DNA of 64,000 nt from an uncultured Pseudomonadota bacterium. Lineage in GTDB: Bacteria; Pseudomonadota; Gammaproteobacteria; Steroidobacterales; Steroidobacteraceae. Positions within the stretch are counted from its first letter, which is position 1, and each line of letters begins with the position of its first letter. Below, one piece after another: positions 14,056 to 22,175 of the stretch. Under the pieces are notes generated by a model. The model did no database searches. It had not been told where the DNA came from and was given only the letters and a program-made list of their open reading frames with translations. The position numbers were made by a program, and so were the translations under genes. The DNA is taken from the NCBI GenBank assembly GCA_903898785.1, contig CAIUGU010000244.1:1-64000 (forward strand), given 5' to 3'.

Positions 14056-15439
14056 TGTCTGGCTCGTCGACGACGATGCCTCCATTCGCTGGGTACTGGA
14101 ACGCGCGCTGCGCCAGGGCGGGATGACGCCGACGGCGTTCGAGCACGCCGACGCAGTCATCGCAGCATTGCGCCGAGGCAGGCCGGATGTGCTGGTGACT
14201 GACATCCGCATGCCAGGCAAGAGCGGGCTGGAACTGCTGACCGAGATCCGCGCGAGCCAGCCCGAGCTGCCCGTCATCGTGATGACGGCTCACTCCGACC
14301 TGGACAGTGCCGTCGCAGCCTATCAAGGCGGCGCTTTCGAATACCTGCCAAAGCCGTTCGATATCGACCAGGCGGTGGATCTCGTGCGCCGCGCTGCCCA
14401 CCAGAAGGAGAGGGGCGAAGAAGTCGTTCCCGATGCCCGCCGCATCCCGGAGATGCTGGGGCAGGCCCCCGCCATGCAGGAGGTCTTTCGCGCCATCGGC
14501 AGGCTTTCACGCTCCAGCATGACGGTCCTGATTACCGGCGAATCGGGAACGGGCAAGGAGCTTGTCGCCCGTGCCTTGCACAGGCACAGCCCGCGCGCCA
14601 ACAAGGCGTTCATCGCATTGAACACCTCCGCGTTCACGGCGGATCTGCTCGAATCCGAGCTCTTCGGCCACGAAAAGGGATCCTTCACGGGAGCCGACGC
14701 GCTGCGTCGTGGCCGCTTCGAGCAGGCGGATGGAGGAACCCTCTTCCTCGATGAGATCGGCGACATGTCTCCACAACTGCAGACTCGTCTGCTCCGTGTG
14801 CTGGCCGAGGGCGAGTTCTATCGCGTCGGTGGCCAGGTCCCGGTCCGGACCGACGTGAGAGTCATCGCAGCCACGCACCAGAACCTCGAGGATCGCGTGA
14901 CGCAAGGCATGTTCCGCGAGGACCTGCTCCATCGACTCAACGTCATCCGCATAGAAGTGCCCCCGTTGCGCTCGCGGCGCGAGGATATCCCCGAACTCCT
15001 GCTTCACTATCTCGACGCGGCTGCAACGGAGCTCGGTGTCGAGCCTAAGATCCTGACGCCTGAGGCCGCTGCAGCGCTCGCGAACTTCGATTGGCCGGGC
15101 AACGTGCGTCAGCTCGTGAACGCGTGCCGCCGCTTGACCGTCACGGCACCCGGACGCGAGATCAAGTCCGAGGATATTCCCGCGGATCTTGGGGGCGTTC
15201 CCGGACCGGAGAAGCTCCAGGACGAATGGACGCGCCAGTTGACGAGCTGGGCGGACAAGCGGTTGCTTGCGGGCGGCAATCCGCTGCTCGACGACGCGCT
15301 GCCGGAGTTCGAGCGAACGCTGATCCGCGCTGCGTTGAGGAAGGCTGGCGGTGGCCGGCAGGAGGCTGCCAAGCTGCTCGGCTGGGGTCGAAATACGCTG
15401 ACGCGGAAGCTGCGCGATCTCAACATGGACGACGCCTGA
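14036..15439 (+). CDS. glnG: Nitrogen regulation response regulator NtrC/GlnG (sigma54 activator)
   Basis: Receiver domain VWLVDDDASIRWVLE, AAA+ ITGESGTGKELVARALH, GAFTGA-loop equivalent GSFTGA, Fis-type C-terminal HTH. Confidence 0.97.
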   Translation: MQTKSLNVWLVDDDASIRWVLERALRQGGMTPTAFEHADAVIAALRRGRPDVLVTDIRMPGKSGLELLTEIRASQPELPVIVMTAHSDLDSAVAAYQGGAFEYLPKPFDIDQAVDLVRRAAHQKERGEEVVPDARRIPEMLGQAPAMQEVFRAIGRLSRSSMTVLITGESGTGKELVARALHRHSPRANKAFIALNTSAFTADLLESELFGHEKGSFTGADALRRGRFEQADGGTLFLDEIGDMSPQLQTRLLRVLAEGEFYRVGGQVPVRTDVRVIAATHQNLEDRVTQGMFREDLLHRLNVIRIEVPPLRSRREDIPELLLHYLDAAATELGVEPKILTPEAAAALANFDWPGNVRQLVNACRRLTVTAPGREIKSEDIPADLGGVPGPEKLQDEWTRQLTSWADKRLLAGGNPLLDDALPEFERTLIRAALRKAGGGRQEAAKLLGWGRNTLTRKLRDLNMDDA

Positions 15440-15570
15440 CGCGCGGCCTTACGCTGTCCTGGGGCGGGTCGGCCTCCAACTCATAGCAGGCCGCTGCTGT
15501 CGGTGTGCGTAGGGCTTTGCGGCGCCCGCCACTATAATCCTACGTCGATGTCACGACGATCCGCAGCGAC

Positions 15571-16650
15571 ATGTCCGATCTGAACGAACTTCTGCAGCAC
15601 CGCTTCTTCGGCAACCCGCTCAGCGACTGGGCGATCGCGCTCTGCGCCTTCCTGGTGACGTTCACCGTGTTGCCCCTGGTGCGGAGTTATGTCGCCCGCC
15701 AGGCCCGGCACCAGGCGGGTGAATCGCACTCCGTACCGGTGGAGCTGGTCCTGCGGCTGATCCCGCGCACCAGCCGCCTGTTCCTGTGGATCGTTGCGAT
15801 CAAGGCAGCAGAGTCGCTGCTGGAACTGCCGGCCTCCGTCCATCGTGCGCTGACGGTCCTGGTGCTGGTCGTCGTCTGGCTCCAGATCGGGCTGTGGGCG
15901 ATGGCCACAGTCAACTTCCTCCTTGACCGTCAGCGGCGACGTCGCGGCGAGCAGGACACGGGATTCGTCAGCTCGCTGGCCGTGATCAATTTCATCGCCG
16001 GCCTCGGCATCTGGACGCTGGTGGCACTGCTGGCGCTCGATAACCTCGGCATCAACATCACCGCATTGGTCGCGGGTCTCGGTATCGGCGGCATCGCGAT
16101 AGCCCTGGCTGTCCAGACCATCCTCGGCGACCTCCTCGCCTCCCTGTCGATCACGCTCGACAAGCCGTTCACCGTCGGCGACAACGTCGTCGTCGATGAC
16201 TGTTCAGGCCAGGTCGAGCACATCGGCATCAAGAGCACACGGATCCGCAGCGTCAACGGCGAGCAGATCATCATGTCGAACGCGGACCTGCTCCGGAGCC
16301 GGCTGCGGAACTTCGGTCGCATGGAAGAAAGACGCGGGCTCATGACCATCGGCATCGCCTACGAAACGCCGCGCGAGAAGATCGAGCAGGTCGCGGGCAT
16401 CATCGAGGAAGTCATCCGCACCCGGCCCGGCATTCGCTTCGAGCGCTGCCACTTCAAGGAACTGGGTGCGTACGCGCTCAACTTCGAAGCCGTGTTCTTC
16501 GTGCTGCAACCGAAACTCGACGCGCTCCTGGAAGCGCAGCACCACATCAACCTCGGAATCCTGCGTGCGTTTGAGTCGCGCGGGATCGAACTCGCGTACC
16601 CGACCCAGAAACTGCTGCTGGAGCAGGCCGGAAGGCCGGCGGCCGCCTAG
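15571..16650 (+). CDS. MscS-family mechanosensitive ion channel
   Basis: GLGIGGIAIALAVQTILGDLLASLSITLDKPFTVGD and VEHIGIKSTRIRSVNGEQIIMSNADLL. Confidence 0.92.
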   Translation: MSDLNELLQHRFFGNPLSDWAIALCAFLVTFTVLPLVRSYVARQARHQAGESHSVPVELVLRLIPRTSRLFLWIVAIKAAESLLELPASVHRALTVLVLVVVWLQIGLWAMATVNFLLDRQRRRRGEQDTGFVSSLAVINFIAGLGIWTLVALLALDNLGINITALVAGLGIGGIAIALAVQTILGDLLASLSITLDKPFTVGDNVVVDDCSGQVEHIGIKSTRIRSVNGEQIIMSNADLLRSRLRNFGRMEERRGLMTIGIAYETPREKIEQVAGIIEEVIRTRPGIRFERCHFKELGAYALNFEAVFFVLQPKLDALLEAQHHINLGILRAFESRGIELAYPTQKLLLEQAGRPAAA

Positions 16651-17663
16651 CAGGATGCGGCGGCCTGACGGGGCGAGGGTGCTGCAGCCTTGCCGGTGAC
16701 CAGGCTACCGACGAGCTGGCTGACCGAAGCCAGCCCGGCGTCGGCGAGATACCGGCTGATTCCGGCGTTGATCTTCTTGCAGACGTGAGGGTCATAGAAC
16801 AGGGCCGTACCGACACCCACGGCACTTGCGCCCGCGATGATGAACTCAAGCGCGTCTTCCGCCGTGTGGATGCCTCCCTGTCCGATGATCGGAACCCCGT
16901 GCGGGCGTGCCACCTCGTAGACCTGATGCACCTTCAGCAGCGCGATGGGCTTGATGGCGGGGCCGGACAGGCCACCTTGCACATTGCCGATGATCGGGCG
17001 CCTCGTCTTGACGTCGATGGCCATGCCCATGACGGTGTTGATTACCGACAGCGCATCGCTGCCTGCTTCGATGCAGCGGCGCGCGTTCTCGCGGATATCG
17101 GTCTGGTTCGGCGACAGCTTGGTGATGATCGGCTTGGCTGTCACGGCCCTGCAGGCGGCGACGACGCGAGCCGACATCTCGGGATAGTTGCCGAACTGCA
17201 CCCCGCCTTCCTTCACGTTGGGGCACGAGATGTTGATCTCGATCGCATCGACGGGTGAATCATCGAAGCGCCGCGTGACCGCGACGTAATCCTCGATCGT
17301 CGAGCCGCAGACATTGGCGATGAAGCGCGTCTCCTCCAGGTCCAGCGTGGGCAGGATGTGCCTGACCACGGCATCGACGCCCGGGTTCTGCAGCCCGATG
17401 GCATTCAACATGCCCATCGGCGTTTCGTAGACGCGATGCGGGGGATTGCCGAGCCGCGGCTCGGGCGTGGTGCCCTTGAGGACGATGCCGCCGACATCGC
17501 GATTCGTGAACCCGGCGACCCGCGTGTACTCTTCGCCGAAACCGACGCAACCTGACAACAGCACGATCGGAGAATCGAACTTCAGGCCACAGAACGTGCT
17601 GGACAGCGAAGGGGGCAGCATCGGTGCGAGGGTGCTAGTCATGAAGGCTCCGGCAAGGTTCAT
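16647..17663 (-). CDS. pyrD: Dihydroorotate dehydrogenase, class 1B-like
   Basis: FCGLKFDSPIVLLSGCVGFG, AIEINISCPNVKEGG (Cys catalytic-loop type), GNVQGGLSGPAIKPIALLKVHQVYE, IIGQGGIHTAEDALEFIIAGASAVGVGTAL. Confidence 0.85.
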   Translation of the reverse strand: MNLAGAFMTSTLAPMLPPSLSSTFCGLKFDSPIVLLSGCVGFGEEYTRVAGFTNRDVGGIVLKGTTPEPRLGNPPHRVYETPMGMLNAIGLQNPGVDAVVRHILPTLDLEETRFIANVCGSTIEDYVAVTRRFDDSPVDAIEINISCPNVKEGGVQFGNYPEMSARVVAACRAVTAKPIITKLSPNQTDIRENARRCIEAGSDALSVINTVMGMAIDVKTRRPIIGNVQGGLSGPAIKPIALLKVHQVYEVARPHGVPIIGQGGIHTAEDALEFIIAGASAVGVGTALFYDPHVCKKINAGISRYLADAGLASVSQLVGSLVTGKAAAPSPRQAAASC

Positions 17664-17758
17664 AGTCTAGCGGAACACCCGGCCTGCTGGCTTCTGCTTT
17701 ACGCCTGCCGGGCGGCCTGTATGCTGGCACTGCCATTCCCTTCAGCCGCTACCGATCC

Positions 17759-18229
17759 GTGTTTCACATCATCCTCTACCAGCCGGAAATTCCCCCCAAT
17801 ACCGGCAACGTGATCCGCCTGTGCGCCAACGCGGGTGCGCAACTGCAGCTGATACGGCCGCTCGGGTTCGAGCTGGAGGAGAGCCGGGTGCGCCGCGCCG
17901 GACTCGACTATCACGAGATGACCCGGGTGAGAGCCTGGGATTCCCTGGACGAGTGTCTCGACAGCCTGAAGATCTCCCGCTGGTTCGCGGTGTCGACGCG
18001 AGGCGAGACACGGTATGACCAGGCTGCCTTCGTCGCAGGTGACGCGTTTGTCTTCGGTCCGGAGACGCGAGGCTTGCCTGCCGAAACGCTGGAACGATGT
18101 CCGCCGGATCGCCGCCTGTTTCTGCCCATGTACCCGGACAACCGCAGTCTCAACCTGTCAAACGCGGTGGCCGTCGTGGCATTCGAGGCGTGGCGGCAGC
18201 AGGGATTTACCGGTGCAGCGCGGCGTTAA
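17759..18229 (+). CDS. trmL: tRNA (cytidine(34)-2'-O)-methyltransferase (SPOUT)
   Basis: FHIILYQPEIPPNTGNVIRLCANAGAQLQLIRPLGF; FGPETRGLP; LNLSNAVAVVAFEAWRQ. Confidence 0.95.
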   Translation: MFHIILYQPEIPPNTGNVIRLCANAGAQLQLIRPLGFELEESRVRRAGLDYHEMTRVRAWDSLDECLDSLKISRWFAVSTRGETRYDQAAFVAGDAFVFGPETRGLPAETLERCPPDRRLFLPMYPDNRSLNLSNAVAVVAFEAWRQQGFTGAARR

Positions 18230-18270
18230 TTGCAGGGGCCTGGCAGACCAGGCACAGTACTGCCGGTGGA

Positions 18271-19314
18271 TTAGCCGTTCTCGGCCTTGATGTCGCGACT
18301 CATCAGTTCGCGAACGCCTTCGGTGGGCGACAGCCCGGTGTGCACGACGCGATAGACCTGTTCGCAGATGGGCATTTCGACATGCACGCGCTCGGCCACC
18401 TGGCGGACCGCAAGCGCTGCAGGCAGGCCCTCCACCACCTGGCCAATCGCCCGTTCTGCATCCGCAATGGAGGCACCAGCCGCGAGCGCCAGGCCAAAAC
18501 GACGATTGCGCGACGCGTTGTCCGTGCAGGTCAGGACCAGATCACCGAGACCGGCCAGTCCGACGAAGGTTTCCTGCCGTGCGCCTAACGCGATGCCGAG
18601 CCGGGTCATTTCAACCAGGCCGCGGGTAATGAGCGCGACACGGGAATTGGCGCCGAAGCCGAGACCGTCCGAAATCCCGGCGCCGATGGCCAGCACGTTC
18701 TTGACCGCACCCCCGACTTCGACGCCGACGATGTCCGTGGATGTATACGCACGGAAGTGCAGGTCGGACAGGCTGCGTGCCAGTTCCAGGGCGAACTCCG
18801 CGTCGGCGGAAGCGACGGTCATGGCGGTTGGCATCCCCGCACCGACTTCCCTGGCGAAGGTGGGTCCGGACAGCACCGCCATGGGCATCCCCGTGCCGAG
18901 GACTTCCTCAGCAACCTGATGCGGCAGCAGTCCGGTACCCAACTCAATGCCCTTGGTGGCCCACGCGATACGCATTCCCGGAGGCAGCAGGCCTGCAAGG
19001 CTCGCGAGCGTGCCGCGCAAGCCGTGGCTCGGCACCGCGAGCAGCAGGGTGCGATTACCGACGAGCGCCCGGGACAGGTCGGGTTCAACCTGCAAGGCAT
19101 CGGGAAAGGCGGCGTCCGGAAGATACCGGCGGTTTCTCCGGTCCTGCGCGAGCTCCGCCAAGTGACCAGGATCCCGTCCCCACAGCACGGTGGGGTTGCC
19201 CTTGCGGGCGAGCTGGATGGCCAGCGCCGTACCCCAGGAACCGGCCCCGAGGACGGCGATGGCGCTACTGGTTTTCGAAGGGGCGGGTGACGCCACTGCG
19301 ACTACCGCAGTCAA
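18271..19314 (-). CDS. gpsA: Glycerol-3-phosphate dehydrogenase [NAD(P)+]
   Basis: IAVLGAGSWGTALAIQLARKGNPTVLWGRD; VEVGGAVKNVLAIGAGISDGLGFGANSRVALITRGL. Confidence 0.98.
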   Translation of the reverse strand: MTAVVAVASPAPSKTSSAIAVLGAGSWGTALAIQLARKGNPTVLWGRDPGHLAELAQDRRNRRYLPDAAFPDALQVEPDLSRALVGNRTLLLAVPSHGLRGTLASLAGLLPPGMRIAWATKGIELGTGLLPHQVAEEVLGTGMPMAVLSGPTFAREVGAGMPTAMTVASADAEFALELARSLSDLHFRAYTSTDIVGVEVGGAVKNVLAIGAGISDGLGFGANSRVALITRGLVEMTRLGIALGARQETFVGLAGLGDLVLTCTDNASRNRRFGLALAAGASIADAERAIGQVVEGLPAALAVRQVAERVHVEMPICEQVYRVVHTGLSPTEGVRELMSRDIKAENG

Positions 19315-19316
19315 TA

Positions 19317-19817
19317 TCAGTTGATTGCGGCAGGAGGATCCTGCATCTGGCCCTGCTGCCGGGACTCGGCGACAGCCCTGTCAAACAACCCTTCGAAGTT
19401 GACCGGCGGCAGCAGGAACGGCGGGAAGCCACCCTTCAGCAGGAGGTCGGATATCGTCTGGCGCGCGTACGGCAGCAGGTATTGCGGGCAGAAGATGCCG
19501 ATCAAGCGCTGCAGGTCCTCCGGCGGTACGTTCCTCCAGGCAAACGCGCCGGCCTGCTGCAGCTCTGCGAGCCACAGCGTCGTCTCGCCGACCTTCGCTT
19601 CGAGTTGCAGCTTGAGGATGACTTCCTTGAGATCCGGCGACAGGTCCGTGACCGTCGTGTTCATGCTGAGGTTGATCGCCGGATTCTGCGCACCGTTCTG
19701 CATGCGCGGCCCGTTCGGTGCCTCGAAGGAGAGGTCCTTGACGTAAACCGCCTGCGGAGCGAACAGCGGTGCATTCGGATCGACTTCGCCGTTCTGGGGC
19801 GAGGCTGCTTCGGCCAT
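19317..19817 (-). CDS. secB: Protein-export chaperone SecB
   Basis: VYVKDLSFEAPNGP; AFAWRNVPPEDLQRLIGIFCPQYLLPYARQTISDLLLKGGFPPFLLPPVNFEGLF. Confidence 0.97.
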   Translation of the reverse strand: MAEAASPQNGEVDPNAPLFAPQAVYVKDLSFEAPNGPRMQNGAQNPAINLSMNTTVTDLSPDLKEVILKLQLEAKVGETTLWLAELQQAGAFAWRNVPPEDLQRLIGIFCPQYLLPYARQTISDLLLKGGFPPFLLPPVNFEGLFDRAVAESRQQGQMQDPPAAIN

Positions 19818-19938
19818 GATAGGAATTTCCTTCGTCGTTGATGGCAGGGAATGTCGGCACATTGTGCCGGAAAACGGCTTCGTCCGGGTCGGGTCCTCGC
19901 TCGCGGGGAACCGGCGTCGGGCCGAGTCTGGTTCGGTG

Positions 19939-20214
19939 TCAGGTACCCGGTGCTTTCAGCAGGGGGTCGAGCTCGCCCTTCCGATCGAGGGCGTACAGAT
20001 CGTCGAAACCGCCCACATGCCGGTCACCGATGAAGATCTGCGGCACGGTGCGGCGGCCACCGCTCAGGCGCAGCATCTCGTTGCGTTGCGTCGCGTCTTC
20101 GTCGATCTTGATCTCGGTGAATGTCGCGCCCTTGCGGGTCAGCAACGCGCGGGCCCGGTCGCAATACGGGCAGACCGTGGTGGAATACATCCGGACGGGA
20201 GGCTGGCCACTCAT
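19939..20214 (-). CDS. grxC: Glutaredoxin 3
   Basis: VRMYSTTVCPYCDRARALLTRKGATFTEIKID; GGRRTVPQIFIGDRHVGGFDDLYAL. Confidence 0.93.
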   Translation of the reverse strand: MSGQPPVRMYSTTVCPYCDRARALLTRKGATFTEIKIDEDATQRNEMLRLSGGRRTVPQIFIGDRHVGGFDDLYALDRKGELDPLLKAPGT

Positions 20215-20687
20215 GCCGACTTGGCTCCTTTGTCGTTCTTGGGCACACGCGCGGGACTCTTGCCGGCCTCGCGGACAAGGGGCAGGTTCTCCTGCTTCCA
20301 CGCCTGCAGGCCACCGCGGAGGTTGACCACCTTTGTGAAGCCCTTGGACTTCAGCAGCCGGGTGGCGGCGCCGGAAGTGGCGCCGGTGTCGCAATACACC
20401 ACGACCGACTTCTCCTTGTACTTCTTGAGGGTCTCCACGCTCGACTCGAGATCGCTCCCGCGCACATGGCGCGCGTCGATGATGTGCCCTTCGGCGTACT
20501 GCTCGTCAGTGCGAACGTCCAGCATGAGCGCTCCCTGGTTCGCCAGGAGCACGGCGTCCGTCGGGCCGACGGCGCCCGACCCAGTCGCCCGGTGGCGGAT
20601 CTCGAGGGCAATGGCGACCAGCGCCACGACGACAATGGCAGCCATCAACAGCGGATGCGCGGTGGCGAACTCGAAAAAACGGTTCAT
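20211..20687 (-). CDS. Membrane-anchored rhodanese-like protein
   Basis: N-terminal TM helix, VLLANQGALMLDVRTDEQYAEGHIIDARHV, VVYCDTGATSGAAT; overlaps grxC start. Confidence 0.9.
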   Translation of the reverse strand: MNRFFEFATAHPLLMAAIVVVALVAIALEIRHRATGSGAVGPTDAVLLANQGALMLDVRTDEQYAEGHIIDARHVRGSDLESSVETLKKYKEKSVVVYCDTGATSGAATRLLKSKGFTKVVNLRGGLQAWKQENLPLVREAGKSPARVPKNDKGAKSA

Positions 20688-20785
20688 GTAGTCACAACGT
20701 GGGTCGTTAGCAAGTCACAGCCGGTCCGCCGTGGTCGTCGGTGGCAAGGAGGGGCAGTATAGCAGCCCCCTCCAGCCTGTAGACT

Positions 20786-22045
20786 GTGGGGACTGCGGCG
20801 AATCCAACGCCGCCTGCAATCGTCGCGCAGGGTGTCCGCGTCCGCATGGCCAGTGCTTCCAAACCAACCGCTGTCCGCGAAAATCGCCGCAAGGGGCACG
20901 CGAACCCCTGGACGGTCATGGGGTGCCTGCTGCTTTGTGCCCCGATCTGCGCTGCGCTGGCTGCGGCCCCTTCTGCGGAGTCCACCCAGGCGGAACTGCG
21001 CCAGGTCCGCGGCCGGATCGATTCCATCCGCAAGGCCATCAACGATGACGTGCAACGTCGCGACGCCGTGACGGTCCAGCTCAAGGACACCGAGATCGGC
21101 ATCCAGACCGCGCAACAGAAGCTTAGCGCGACGCGTGCCGAACGCCAGGCGACGGAGCGCAGGTTGCGGGAGCTTCGCGCCGAACAGGCGGAGACGGAAC
21201 GGCAGGTGGAACAGGAGCGTGAAGCCCTTGCCGGAGAGCTCAAGGTGGCGTACCTGAACGGTCGGGACGAACGCCTGAAGCTGCTGCTCAACCAGCAGGA
21301 TCCGGCCAAGCTCGGCAGGATGCTGGCCTATTACGGTTACTTCGGCCAGGCCCGCGCCGAACGCATCAACGCGATCCGGGACCACGTGTCCCATCTGGAA
21401 CTGCTGGCCGAACGCATTGCCGACGAGGCGCAGCGCCTGGATGGCATCGAAGCTGCTCGGGCGGCCGAGGTCGAGCGCCTCGCCCAGGCCAGGAATCGCC
21501 GCAGCCAGACGCTCGCGAGCCTGCAGTCGCAAATCAAGACCCGCGGCGACCAGCTGGCACGACTCGAGCGCGACGCGAAGACGCTGGAGCGACTCGTGGA
21601 ACAGCTGCGTCGGGCCATGGAGGACTTCCCCGTCCTTGCACAGCAGCCCTTCGAGCGTGTGAAGGGCAAGCTGCCCTGGCCCGCCAAAGGCAAGCTGCTG
21701 GCGCGGTTTGGCCAGTTGCGGGCGGGGGGGCCACTCAGATGGCAGGGGTTGCTGATCGACACGCAGAGGGGCGCCCAGGTCAGGGCCCCGTTCCATGGTC
21801 GGGTTGTGTACGCGGACTGGTTGCCGGGCATGGGGCTCTTGCTCGTGCTCGACCACGGCAACGGCTATATGAGCCTTTATGGCCATAACGAACAGTTGTT
21901 CAAGGCCGTCGGAGAGCGGGTCGCTCCAGGTGATGTGATGGCCGCAGCGGGCGATAGCGGCGGCAACGCAAATGCCGGGTTGTACATGGAGATTCGCAAA
22001 GGGGGACAGCCTCAGGACCCCCTTCTCTGGCTCACCAAGCCCTGA
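20786..22045 (+). CDS. envC: EnvC-like murein hydrolase activator (coiled coil + LytM/M23 domain); true start probably downstream, e.g. 20918
   Basis: Long N-terminal coiled coil; C-terminal WQGLLIDTQRGAQVRAPFHGRVVYADWLPGMGLLLVLDHGNGYMSLYGHNEQLFKAVGERVAPGDVMAAAGDSGG. Confidence 0.88.
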   Translation: MGTAANPTPPAIVAQGVRVRMASASKPTAVRENRRKGHANPWTVMGCLLLCAPICAALAAAPSAESTQAELRQVRGRIDSIRKAINDDVQRRDAVTVQLKDTEIGIQTAQQKLSATRAERQATERRLRELRAEQAETERQVEQEREALAGELKVAYLNGRDERLKLLLNQQDPAKLGRMLAYYGYFGQARAERINAIRDHVSHLELLAERIADEAQRLDGIEAARAAEVERLAQARNRRSQTLASLQSQIKTRGDQLARLERDAKTLERLVEQLRRAMEDFPVLAQQPFERVKGKLPWPAKGKLLARFGQLRAGGPLRWQGLLIDTQRGAQVRAPFHGRVVYADWLPGMGLLLVLDHGNGYMSLYGHNEQLFKAVGERVAPGDVMAAAGDSGGNANAGLYMEIRKGGQPQDPLLWLTKP

Positions 22046-22175
22046 GACCCACGAGGCTGACGCGCGCCCGGGGCGTCCCGACGATTCTGTAAAGTGCGCG
22101 CTCCATCAAGGAAAGGTTTGAGGGTTTGCCGCAGCATCCGCGGCAGTTACCTGTCGAACTGCGTGAGCCAGCCGG

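Noticed and set aside
18238-18253. GCCTGG-CAGA-CCAGGC hairpin between trmL and gpsA
   Set aside because: Only a 6-bp stem with no U-tract; too weak to call a terminator
18741-19841. 366-aa plus-strand ORF
   Set aside because: Antisense to gpsA and secB
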